Shown: positions 1-7,740 of the stretch, in pieces
Position numbering within the stretch: position 1 is the first letter of the stretch
Layout: the number at the start of each line of letters is the position of its first letter
The notes under the pieces: generated by a model
The model's input: the letters and a program-made list of their open reading frames with translations, nothing else
What the model was told of the DNA's origin: nothing
Database searches by the model: none
NCBI GenBank assembly: GCA_964478455.1
Contig: CAYZJD010000129.1
Span: 1 to 11,004 of the forward strand
Direction of reading: 5' to 3'
DNA length: 11,004 nucleotides
Source of the DNA: CAYZJD01 sp964478455
GTDB taxonomy: Bacteria > Acidobacteriota > Terriglobia > Bryobacterales > Bryobacteraceae
Position numbers and translations under genes: made by a program

Positions 1-1580
<1,580 letters not shown>

Positions 1581-1585
1581 AGAGG

Positions 1586-1604
1586 GGGCACTATGCCCAT
1601 TGTA
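1586..1604 (-). promoter_or_regulatory. secA -10-like box and leader hairpin/palindrome
   Basis: On the minus strand, TACAAT (1604-1599) resembles a sigma-70 -10 box and is followed directly by GGGCATAGTGCCC (1598-1586), a perfect 5-bp inverted repeat with a 3-nt loop. Only CCTCT separates it from the secA ATG. No good -35 box is visible at 16-18 bp. The diverged copy at 3276-3294 keeps both TACAAT and the ability to form the stem, so the structure may matter, either as an RNA hairpin in a very short leader or as an operator over the start point. The promoter call is tentative. Confidence 0.5.
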
Positions 1605-1690
1605 CTATCGGGCGACATCGTGCGTGATGAGACGGTGCAACTTGGACCCGAGGAGGGCTAGGCGCCCCGTCTGCCCGCGGGAATTTTCGC

Positions 1691-1696
1691 TAAAAT
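1691..1696 (+). promoter_or_regulatory. Possible -10 box ahead of the AraC-type gene
   Basis: TAAAAT lies in a locally AT-rich stretch after a GC-rich run that includes the palindrome CCCGCGGG (1674-1681). No convincing -35 box stands 16-18 bp upstream, so this is only a candidate start of transcription for the regulator gene. Confidence 0.25.
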
Positions 1697-1759
1697 AGTC
1701 TTTCCACCGTGTAACGAATGTCCTTCTAGTTGCACTACCAGTATAGAGGTGCGGCCTGC

Positions 1760-2143
1760 GTGGAAGCCCGGGTCCGGCGAATCTGCCATTTCCTGGAGCA
1801 GGAAGCGGAAGCACGGCCCTCCCTGGTGCCAATTGCCCGGGAGGCAGGCCTGTCTGTCTCTAGGGCCTGCCACCTCTTCAAGGCCGAAACCGGAGTCACG
1901 ATCAGGAGGCGCCTTCAAGACATAAGGATGCAGAGGGCCAGGCTGCTGCTAGATACCACCTCCATGACCGTAAAAGAAGTCGCCGCCTTGGCAGGCTATT
2001 CGACTTCGAGCCATTTCGCCAGGGCCTTCCGCAAGGCTCACGGTACTTCCCGTCTGACGTCAGCGCTCGCCGGAGGTCCGGCGTCTTCAGAGGAGTGGGT
2101 TAATAGCAATTACGGGTTCCGAATAGCAAGATCAGGTCCTTGA
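1760..2143 (+). CDS. Short AraC-type DNA-binding regulator, probable 3' frameshift
   Basis: This is a stand-alone AraC/XylS DNA-binding domain with two helix-turn-helix units: LVPIAREAGLSVSRACHLFK (about residues 22-41) and VKEVAALAGYSTSSHFARAF (about 71-90), joined by the linker-helix sequence RMQRARLLLDTT. No N-terminal effector domain exists. I prefer the GTG at 1760, with AGAGG at 1745-1749 ten bases upstream and the first domain helix starting at once; a TTG at 1730 would add 10 residues but has no ribosome site and follows an in-frame TAG. The family normally ends in GTSPxxYR or similar; here GTS is followed by RLTSALAG. Reading with one more C at 2049-2051 would give GTSPSDVSARRRSG and a stop at 2101-2103, so a single-base deletion or sequencing error is likely. 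Its target may be the next gene, but this is unproven. Confidence 0.8.
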   Translation: MEARVRRICHFLEQEAEARPSLVPIAREAGLSVSRACHLFKAETGVTIRRRLQDIRMQRARLLLDTTSMTVKEVAALAGYSTSSHFARAFRKAHGTSRLTSALAGGPASSEEWVNSNYGFRIARSGP

Positions 2144-2168
2144 CACCAGGCGGAGCTGCCGCTAGAAT
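2140..2168 (+). promoter_or_regulatory. Strong sigma-70-like promoter for the cysteine-rich protein gene
   Basis: TTGACA (2140-2145) and TAGAAT (2163-2168) stand exactly 17 bp apart, so the -35 is perfect and the -10 matches 5 of 6. Transcription should start near 2175, giving a leader of about 37 nt. The -35 box overlaps the present TGA stop of the regulator frame (2141-2143), which would be odd unless that frame originally ended at 2101-2103. Confidence 0.8.
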
Positions 2169-2211
2169 AACAGAGAAAGTACTTTTTCCCATTCGAAGAG
2201 GGAGCACGCAA

Positions 2212-3120
2212 ATGAAGACACAATTACTGAGGATGGCGGTTCTCTTGCTGTTCCTTTGGGTGTTTTCTCAACCAGCACTTCTTGCTGACTGCACTGTAAG
2301 CTTTGACTGCTGGGCGTCTTGTACGATCCCGCTCGAAGCAAGTTGCAAGTGTTATTCGGGCCCCAAGAAATGCACATCCTGCGCCTGCGACGATCCCTCC
2401 TGCTCAGCGCCCGGTGGCTGCTGTTGCACCCGCCCCGATGGCAGCATCAGGTGCACTCCTGTCTCTTGCGGGAGCGGGTCCACTCCCCAAGTCAGTGTGG
2501 TCTCTCGTGCAACTCAGTCCGGGGAGCCGGTGATAACTGTCAATTCCGACAAACTCGTCGCGCTGTCGGACGTCAAGATCACCCAAACTGAAGGCGCGTT
2601 AGAGGACGCCGCTTACACAATTCACAACGCGGCCAGAAGTGGCCTTGTTGCGATCGAGATTTGGTGGGATTTCTATACGGCCGACGGCCTATTCTTTCGT
2701 CTCGGCCCGTGGGAGGACACCTGGGGCGGAGCACCGGCCATTCTACCGCCAGGAACGTTCCAGCATGACACCATTGGAGCGATTACCATACGAAATCGCT
2801 CCAACAAGCCAATCACCAAGGTGGTCGCCACTGTGGCCTATGTCGAGTTCGCCGATGGCACAATATCCGGCTTCCCACAGGCAGCGGCCTCATTCGAGAA
2901 GCGGAGAGAGGAGTTTCGCAACACATACCGGCACCTGCTCGCTACATATAACAACGATGGTCCTGATAAGTTCGTGGAGACTCTTTCCACGCGACGAGGG
3001 AAGGAAACAATTTCCCAGCGAGCGGCGAAGGACCGACTCTTTCACATCTACAAGTCTGAAGGTTTAGGAGCAGCATTAGCTGATATCTCGCGACTGCTAA
3101 GTTCGTCAACGCCGGGCTAG
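2212..3120 (+). CDS. Secreted cysteine-rich protein of unknown function
   Basis: The ATG at 2212 is chosen because GAGGGAG (2198-2204) lies 7 bases upstream and the protein then begins with a clear signal peptide: MKTQLLRMA, a hydrophobic stretch to about residue 24, and likely cleavage after A25. An upstream in-frame ATG near 2140 lies inside the promoter. The mature 302-residue product has three parts. Residues 27-86 contain 14 cysteines (27, 33, 37, 45, 47, 54, 57, 59, 64, 70, 71, 72, 81, 86), including a CCC triplet. Residues about 90-235 are probably a beta-sandwich, with phrases such as AYTIHNAARSGLVAIEIWWD, LPPGTFQHD and NRSNKPITKVVATVAYVEF. A charged, probably helical tail ends the protein. 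The even cysteine count suggests disulfides after export, or a metal site. LLADC is a poor lipobox (D at -1). I do not recognise a named family. Base composition is lower in GC than its neighbours. Confidence 0.85.
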   Translation: MKTQLLRMAVLLLFLWVFSQPALLADCTVSFDCWASCTIPLEASCKCYSGPKKCTSCACDDPSCSAPGGCCCTRPDGSIRCTPVSCGSGSTPQVSVVSRATQSGEPVITVNSDKLVALSDVKITQTEGALEDAAYTIHNAARSGLVAIEIWWDFYTADGLFFRLGPWEDTWGGAPAILPPGTFQHDTIGAITIRNRSNKPITKVVATVAYVEFADGTISGFPQAAASFEKRREEFRNTYRHLLATYNNDGPDKFVETLSTRRGKETISQRAAKDRLFHIYKSEGLGAALADISRLLSSSTPG

Positions 3121-3270
3121 CATTCGCTGTCTCTGTTTACTGCCCCTGCTCCCCCTGTGGTGCGCCATGGCCGGCTCCAGCTCGTTGATAGTCGCCACCG
3201 TCGGGCGCATCCGTTTCAGCTCGCGCTCGTAGTGAGTGCCGAAAATCTTCGCGAGGAGGTCGTTGATCAT
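3106..3270 (-). pseudogene. Truncated second secA start (36 codons plus 18 foreign codons)
   Basis: The ATG at 3268-3270 opens a frame whose first 36 residues match full-length SecA in 34 positions (H14Y, A27T). The match stops abruptly after residue 36 (MAxx), and 18 unrelated residues, HHRGSRGSKQRQRMLARR, follow before TGA at 3106-3108. The product would be a 54-residue peptide lacking every ATPase motif. It keeps the leader and TACAAT box, so it could still be transcribed. It overlaps the last codons of the cysteine-rich gene on the opposite strand. I read it as a remnant of the original or a donated secA 5' end, not a functional gene. Confidence 0.85.
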
Positions 3271-3299
3271 AGAGGGGGCGCTACACCCATTGTACTATC
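3164..3299. repeat. 136-bp direct repeat, copy B (secA leader plus 36 codons)
   Basis: Partner of 1474-1609, 125 of 136 positions identical and no gaps. Its outer end coincides almost exactly with the stop codon of the YwaF-like gene (TAG read at 3297-3295), and its inner end with the point where SecA similarity stops. The fact that the differences are mostly at third codon positions suggests that both copies descended from working secA genes before this one was cut. Confidence 0.95.
3276..3294 (-). promoter_or_regulatory. Second copy of the secA -10-like box and leader hairpin
   Basis: TACAAT (3294-3289) is unchanged from copy A. The stem reads GGGTGTAGCGCCC (3288-3276): three G-C pairs, one T.G wobble and one G-C pair. 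Relative to copy A, the fifth pair changed A-T to G-C by a double substitution and the fourth from C-G to T.G, so pairing is kept. It lies directly after the YwaF-like stop codon. Confidence 0.5.
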
Positions 3300-3993
3300 C
3301 GCTCCCGCTGTCATCGCGCGGCCTCACCCTCCGGAACGGCAGCCACAGCAGCGTGAAGAGGCCGAACGCCAGCAGTTCGCCGCTGAGAATATAGACGGGC
3401 CACGGACCCATGTAGTCCAGCAGAGAGGCGCTGGCAGGCTTGTGGCAAAGGTACATGTAGTTCGTCCCGAAGACCGCATTGAACAGGCCGACCAGCGCGG
3501 CGAAGCCGTTCAACCGGATGAACACGCGCCGGACGCAACCCGGCTGCGGCCTCAGGATATCCGCCCAGACCAGAAACAGCAGGATCGCGATGATGCCGCC
3601 GTGCGCCAGGAAGAAGTAGATGGTCGGGTACGACGGAAACGGCGCCCAAAGTTCCGGGGTAAGCACCGCCATCGTGCTTCCGCCGAGGCCCGCGAAATAA
3701 GCCAGCTCGAAGCACCATCGCTTGAGCGTGAGAGCGGCGAGCGCCGTCATCCACAGCGCCAGGTCGCAAAGCTGGAGCGGCAATGCTTCCGGGAACCGGA
3801 AGCCTTCGGTGTCGAGCCGGTACGCGTACCAGATGAGCTCATTGATGAGCAGGCACCATCCAAACGCCAGGCGAACCGCGCGCGCGGCCGGCCGCCGGCG
3901 CCGGACAAACAGGGCAAGAGCGCCGGCCAGCGCCGGAATCGAGGCGATGATCGCCAGGTGAACCGGGCCGAACAGCCGGAACCCGGACGGCAT
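3295..3993 (-). CDS. YwaF/TIGR02206-type integral membrane protein (TMEM164-like)
   Basis: A 232-residue multi-pass membrane protein with about six or seven hydrophobic segments, starting MPSGFRLFGPVHLAI. Family signatures seen: LINELIWYAYRL (49-60), LPLQLCDLALW (71-81), FLAHGGI (128-134) and the long hallmark FGTNYMYLCHKPASASLLDY (175-194) followed by MGPWPVYI. These match the TIGR02206/YwaF family, distantly related to eukaryotic TMEM164, for which lipid acyltransferase activity has been reported. C76 in LPLQLC and H131 in the AHG motif are the conserved polar residues that could serve as a catalytic pair here; that is inference. The ATG at 3991-3993 has only a distant GG-rich site (CAGGTG, 13 nt upstream). 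Its stop codon abuts the truncated secA leader, so this gene and secA were probably once adjacent and co-oriented. Substrate unknown. Confidence 0.85.
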   Translation of the reverse strand: MPSGFRLFGPVHLAIIASIPALAGALALFVRRRRPAARAVRLAFGWCLLINELIWYAYRLDTEGFRFPEALPLQLCDLALWMTALAALTLKRWCFELAYFAGLGGSTMAVLTPELWAPFPSYPTIYFFLAHGGIIAILLFLVWADILRPQPGCVRRVFIRLNGFAALVGLFNAVFGTNYMYLCHKPASASLLDYMGPWPVYILSGELLAFGLFTLLWLPFRRVRPRDDSGSG

Positions 3994-4037
3994 GGATCAA
4001 GGTTACACCTGCCGGATGACCTCAAGGCACGGCGGGG

Positions 4038-4061
4038 CGGGCAGACACTATCGTCTGCCCG
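4038..4061. terminator. 9-bp stem, 6-nt loop palindrome
   Basis: CGGGCAGAC (4038-4046) pairs perfectly with GTCTGCCCG (4053-4061) around a 6-nt loop. It lies between the kinase stop and the YwaF-like start, both on the minus strand, and could act in termination after the kinase. No T-run follows on either strand, so an ordinary intrinsic terminator is not shown. It sits directly beside the larger palindromic element at 4064-4155. Confidence 0.4.
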
Positions 4062-4063
4062 GG

Positions 4064-4155
4064 GTGGGTGTGGAGCGCGCAGTCTTGCGCGCGACGCCGG
4101 CAGTCCTGCCGGCGCGACCGCCGGCATTGCAGACCTGGCGGCCCGCTCCACCCAC
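4064..4155. repeat. Nested, cloverleaf-like palindromic intergenic element
   Basis: Outer arms GTGGG plus TGGAGCG (4064-4068, 4071-4077) pair with CGCTCCA plus CCCAC (4144-4155), leaving a 2-nt bulge. The region between can form three more hairpins: GCGCGCA/TGCGCGC (4075-4081 with 4086-4092, sharing three bases with the outer stem), CGCCGGCAG/CTGCCGGCG (4095-4103 with 4106-4114) and CCGCCGG/CCTGGCGG-like (4118-4124 with 4135-4141, one G.T). Two inner loops share the theme GCAGTCyTGC. The size and nested symmetry recall REP/BIME-type or small non-autonomous palindromic repeats; copy number elsewhere cannot be judged here. It lies 22 bases beyond the kinase stop. Confidence 0.7.
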
Positions 4156-4176
4156 GAGGTTCTGCACCCCGAAATG

Positions 4177-5364
4177 CTAGTGGAGGAACCTTGACAGTGC
4201 AGAAAGCAGTTCCTCGGACTGGACAGGTTTGGAGAGGAAACCTTGCATGCCGTTGTGGAGGCAGAGGCGGCGATACTCGTCGGTAGTGTCGGCGGTGAGG
4301 GCGAGAATGGGTACCCGGTCGAAACCCGGCAAGCGGCGCAGACGGCGGGCTGCTTCCATCCCGTCCATCCCGGGCAGTTGCAGGTCCATCAGCACCAGGT
4401 CGTACGTGCTCGAAGATGCCTCACGAAGAGCATCCGCGCCGCTCGAGGCGCAGCAGGCTTCGTAGCCCCCTTGCTCGAGCACATGCCGCACAATGCGCTG
4501 CGCGATGGGATTGTCTTCCACCACGAGGACGCGCTTGCCATAGGCCCACTCGCCCCGCGCATCGCGGGAAGCGAACGAGCGATCCGGCGAAGCGCGCGTG
4601 TCCCTGGGAGGCCGCAGCATGGCGCAGGCGTAGAACTGGCTGCCCTGGCCAGGGGCGCTTTCCACCTGGATGTCGCCGCCCATCAACCGCGCAAGCTTCC
4701 GCGCGATGGCCAAGCCCAGCCCGAGGCCGCCGTAGCTGCGCGCCAGGCCGTCATCGATCTGCTCGAACGACTCGAATATGCGCAGGAGTTTATCCGGGGC
4801 GATGCCGATTCCGGTGTCAGCGACTTTGCAGACCAGCTCGACCGCGCCGTCTCGCGCCGCCCGACAGGAGGCCTCAAGTTCCACTTTGCCGTGGTGAGTG
4901 AACTTCACCGCGTTGTCCAGCAAGTAGGAAACGAGCTGGCGGAGGCGGAACGGGTCGCCCACGACAACGGCCGGGAGCCCAGGGTCCAGCCGGAGATCGA
5001 GTTGGAGGCCTTTTGCTTCCGCCTTTTCCCTGAACGACGAGGCAACGGCCCGCAACGTGTCCGGCAGATCGAACTCCATCTCGTCCAGAGTCACGGCGCC
5101 CGCCGCCAGATCCGAGAACTCGAGGGTGGCGTTGAGGATGGCGAGCAAGGACTCGGCGCACTTCCTGGCGGAATCGACATAGCCCCGCTGTTCGTCGTCG
5201 AGCGTGGTTTCCAGCAGTAGATCCGTCATGCCGACGATGCCGGTGAGGGGCGTGCGGATCTCATGGTTCAGGCTAGCGAGGAATTGGCTCTTGAGGCGCT
5301 TGAACTCCTCGGCCCGGTCCTCGACGGCAGGATCCTTCGCGGCCGACGCGTTCGTGGCAGGCAT
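4177..5364 (-). CDS. Soluble hybrid histidine kinase (HisKA-HATPase-REC), no sensor domain
   Basis: A 395-residue hybrid kinase starting from the ATG at 5362-5364; TTG and GTG codons just upstream could add two residues. Numbering below uses that longer 397-residue form. A short helical lead-in is followed by the phosphoacceptor box FLASLNHEIRTPLTGIVGM (H36), the N box LLDNAVKFT (N153), G1 DTGIGI (185-190), the F box FESFEQ (199-204) and G2 GGLGLGLAIARKLARLMGG (214-232). A linker leads to a receiver domain with acidic pair ED (285-286), acceptor D329 in LMDLQLPGMDG, T359 and K381. All catalytic residues are present. There is no transmembrane segment and no PAS or GAF domain, so it presumably receives its signal from a partner or through the receiver. 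No separate output protein is adjacent. It is divergent from the dehydrogenase operon, which is a possible but unproven target. No clear ribosome site or promoter was seen. Confidence 0.93.
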   Translation of the reverse strand: MPATNASAAKDPAVEDRAEEFKRLKSQFLASLNHEIRTPLTGIVGMTDLLLETTLDDEQRGYVDSARKCAESLLAILNATLEFSDLAAGAVTLDEMEFDLPDTLRAVASSFREKAEAKGLQLDLRLDPGLPAVVVGDPFRLRQLVSYLLDNAVKFTHHGKVELEASCRAARDGAVELVCKVADTGIGIAPDKLLRIFESFEQIDDGLARSYGGLGLGLAIARKLARLMGGDIQVESAPGQGSQFYACAMLRPPRDTRASPDRSFASRDARGEWAYGKRVLVVEDNPIAQRIVRHVLEQGGYEACCASSGADALREASSSTYDLVLMDLQLPGMDGMEAARRLRRLPGFDRVPILALTADTTDEYRRLCLHNGMQGFLSKPVQSEELLSALSRFLH

Positions 5365-5540
5365 CACCAATCGGGACTATCGGCGGAAGTGGGATAAGGT
5401 TTTAGTCGCAGGGGATGGCGGGCTAATGTTGAACACAAGCGCGTCCGCATTGGCCCATTGATTGCTACTTGCGTCAGGAAGCCCGGACTGCCTGTTCGGT
5501 GCTGATTGTTCTCGACTGACCGGTGAACAGACCTAATCCT

Positions 5541-6086
5541 ATGAAAAGGCGCAAGTTCCTCAAAGTGGCGGCGACCATGGCCGCCGGTGGCGCGGGAGCG
5601 TCCTGTGGCGGCCCAAGGAGCCCGTACCGGTTCTTCACCCACGCCGAAGCGGAGACTCTCTCTGCCATCTGTGAGCAACTCATCCCGGCCGACGAGGACC
5701 CCGGGGCTGCCTGGGCAGGCGTCGTGAACTACATGGACCGGCAGCTTGTGGGACATTTCAAGCGTTACCAGGCGGACTACCGGGCAGGCCTTGCAGCGGT
5801 GGAGCGAACGGCCCAGGCCCAACACGGGAAACGGTTCACGGAGCTTGCGGCAACCGAGCAGGCCGGGCTGCTGGCGGGCCTGGAGAAGAACGAAGCGCCG
5901 GCGGGAGTCTGGCAGCGCATTGAACCGCGGGAGTTCTTCGATCTGCTTCTCGCCCACACCATGCAAGGTTTCTACGGCATGCCGCGGCACGGCGGCAACC
6001 GTTACCACGCGAGCTGGCGGATGCTGGGGGTGCCGCCGGCGCCGGTGCGCGGGCGGCTGCTCTACGAACTGCCGAGGAAGGGTTGA
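5541..6086 (+). CDS. Gluconate 2-dehydrogenase subunit 3-like protein with Tat signal
   Basis: A 181-residue protein of the gluconate_2-dh3 type (PF13618 by recognition). The N terminus MKRRKFLKVAATMAAGGAGA is a twin-arginine signal, and the following SC gives GASC, a plausible lipobox, so this may be a Tat-exported lipoprotein. Family features: FFTHAEAETLSAICEQLIPA (start of the conserved helix), DEDPGAAWAGVVNYMDRQL and the C-terminal FYGMPRHGGN. In characterised FAD-dependent glucose, gluconate and sorbitol dehydrogenases the small subunit escorts the folded flavoprotein through the Tat system and helps maturation; the same role is inferred here, because the next gene lacks any signal peptide. 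The ATG at 5541 is preferred over a GTG at 5523 because it puts the RR motif at the very start; neither has a good ribosome site. It ends 10 bases before the GMC gene. Confidence 0.92.
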   Translation: MKRRKFLKVAATMAAGGAGASCGGPRSPYRFFTHAEAETLSAICEQLIPADEDPGAAWAGVVNYMDRQLVGHFKRYQADYRAGLAAVERTAQAQHGKRFTELAATEQAGLLAGLEKNEAPAGVWQRIEPREFFDLLLAHTMQGFYGMPRHGGNRYHASWRMLGVPPAPVRGRLLYELPRKG

Positions 6087-6096
6087 GGGAGGGGTG

Positions 6097-7740
6097 ATGG
6101 CACTTCCACACCGAAACGCAGTTGTGATCGGAGCCGGGGCCGCGGGCGGCATCGTCGCCAAGGAGCTCGCCGAAGCGGGCCTGAGCGTGGTGCTGCTGGA
6201 GCGGGGTAAGTGGTATACGGCCTATGACTGCCGCAAGGATGATCTGCGCAACCAGCGGACCAGCGTGCTTGGAAACGGGAGCGGGCCCGACGATGATCGC
6301 AATCCGCGGGTGATCGTGGATCTGAACGGGCGCGAGCGGATCTTGAAGGCGAGCGAGCCGGGCTACCACAACAACGCTGCTTGTGTGGGCGGCGGCACCT
6401 TCAGTTACGGGGCGATGGCGTGGCGCTTCATGGAGCAGGATTTCCGGATGCGATCGATCTACGGCGCGCCGGAGGGGAGCACGCTCGAAGACTGGCCCAT
6501 CACCTACGGCGACCTGGAGCCTTACTACGAAATGGCCGAATGGGAGATTGGCGTCTCGGGCGACGATTCGAACAATCCGTTCAAGGCGCCGAGGAAGAAG
6601 CCGCTGCCGATGCCGCCGCTGCCGCCCACGCGCGAGCAGCAGATCCTGAAGCCGGCGGCCGAGCGGCTTGGGCTGCATCCGTTCGATATCCCGATGCTGC
6701 GCAACAGCGTGCCCTACGGCGGGCGCCCGGCGTGCATGCGCTGCCGCTGGTGCGTGGGCTTCGCCTGCGAAGTGGACGCCAAGTGCGGCACGCAGAACAC
6801 CGTGATCCCGAAAGCGAGCGCCACCGGCAATTGCGAACTGCGGACGGAGTGCGTGGCGCGCGAAATCCTTACCGACTCCGAGGGCCGGGTGCGCGGCGTC
6901 GCCTATCACGACGCTTCCGACCGGCTGCTCGAACAGTCCGCCGATCTGGTGGTGGTTTCCGCTTGCGCCATCGAGTCGGCGCGGCTGCTGCTCAACTCGA
7001 AGAGCAAGCTGTTCCCGAACGGGCTCGGCAACCGCTACGACTGGGTGGGACGGAACCTGCAAGGACACACCTACACGGGCGCGACGGGCCTGTTCGACTT
7101 CGACACTTACGACGATCTCGGCCCGGGCGCGGGCATCGCCGTCTGCGATTACAACCATGGCAACCCGGGCCTGCGGGGCGGCGGCATGCTGGCCAACGAA
7201 TTCATCCGGCTGCCCTACCAGTTCGTGGCGGTGCGGCCGCCGGATGTGCCGCGGTGGGGTAAAGCGCACAAGGATTACATGCGGAAGTTCTACCGGCGCA
7301 GCATTCCGGTGAAGGGGCCGACGCAAGAGATGCCGGTGTGGGAATCGCGCGTCCAGCTCGACCCGAAGGTGAAGGACTACTGGGGCATTCCGGTGGCGCG
7401 CCTGTCGGGCGACAAGCATCCGCACACGATCGAGATCGGCAACTTCATGGCCGAGAAGGCCGAGCAATGGCTGAAGGCGGCCGGCGCGGCCTACACCTGG
7501 ACGAACCCGGCGCGGCCTGGCTTGAGCGGGGGTCAGCACCAGGCCGGCACCTGCCGCATGGGCAACGATCCCAAGACGAGCGTCGTGGACCGCTACTGCC
7601 GCGTGCACGACATCGACAACCTCTACGTGATCGACGGGAGCGTGCACGTGACCAACGGCGGCTTCAATCCCGTACTGACGATCATGGCGATCGCGTACTA
7701 CGCCTCGGCAAACCTCGTGAGGCAGTGGGGCAAGCAATGA
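6097..7740 (+). CDS. GMC-family FAD-dependent sugar/alcohol dehydrogenase, catalytic subunit
   Basis: A 547-residue glucose-methanol-choline oxidoreductase. The ADP-binding motif GAGAAGG starts at about residue 12 (VVIGAGAAGGIVAKELAEAG) and is followed by VVLLERG. The FAD-contacting region GGGTFSYGAMAWRF lies at about 92-105. The active-site pair is H481 in SGGQHQAGTCRMG and N524 in NGGFNPVLTIMA. A cluster C213-x2-C216-x2-C219-x4-C224 (ACMRCRWCVGFACE), with C230 nearby, lies where bacterial FAD-glucose dehydrogenases carry a [3Fe-4S] cluster relaying electrons to their cytochrome, so an Fe-S site is likely. No signal peptide is present; export is probably by riding on the Tat signal of the upstream subunit. 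GGGAGGGG at 6087-6094 provides a strong, close ribosome site. The stop overlaps the cytochrome start (ATGA). Substrate (aldose, gluconate-type acid, polyol or glycoside) cannot be told from sequence. Confidence 0.95.
   Translation: MALPHRNAVVIGAGAAGGIVAKELAEAGLSVVLLERGKWYTAYDCRKDDLRNQRTSVLGNGSGPDDDRNPRVIVDLNGRERILKASEPGYHNNAACVGGGTFSYGAMAWRFMEQDFRMRSIYGAPEGSTLEDWPITYGDLEPYYEMAEWEIGVSGDDSNNPFKAPRKKPLPMPPLPPTREQQILKPAAERLGLHPFDIPMLRNSVPYGGRPACMRCRWCVGFACEVDAKCGTQNTVIPKASATGNCELRTECVAREILTDSEGRVRGVAYHDASDRLLEQSADLVVVSACAIESARLLLNSKSKLFPNGLGNRYDWVGRNLQGHTYTGATGLFDFDTYDDLGPGAGIAVCDYNHGNPGLRGGGMLANEFIRLPYQFVAVRPPDVPRWGKAHKDYMRKFYRRSIPVKGPTQEMPVWESRVQLDPKVKDYWGIPVARLSGDKHPHTIEIGNFMAEKAEQWLKAAGAAYTWTNPARPGLSGGQHQAGTCRMGNDPKTSVVDRYCRVHDIDNLYVIDGSVHVTNGGFNPVLTIMAIAYYASANLVRQWGKQ

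Larger units (their letters stand above)
1610..3163. other. Candidate inserted segment between the two secA 5'-end repeats
   Basis: The 1554 bp between the repeats hold the AraC-type regulator and the cysteine-rich secreted protein, both on the plus strand, opposite to secA and the YwaF-like gene. The second half is visibly richer in A/T than the flanking DNA and uses codons such as ATA, TTA and AGG that are scarce in the neighbouring genes. No transposase, integrase or terminal inverted repeat was found, so the mechanism is unknown. That this is a later arrival between two once-adjacent genes is inference from the repeats and composition. Confidence 0.5.

Noticed and set aside
2140..2211. 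Longer start for the cysteine-rich protein at 2140
   Set aside because: The extra 24 residues would be encoded by the promoter and ribosome site and would bury the signal peptide.
3157..4194. 345-codon plus-strand open frame opposite the YwaF-like gene
   Set aside because: It is a charged, repetitive shadow (R/E/Q-rich) of the membrane protein; its start is inside the secA repeat.
5365..5540. Divergent intergenic region between the kinase and the dehydrogenase operon
   Set aside because: Single -35-like words (TTGAAC near 5429, TTGATT near 5458) have no matching -10 at 16-18 bp, and no clear inverted repeat was found, so no promoter is called although one must exist here.
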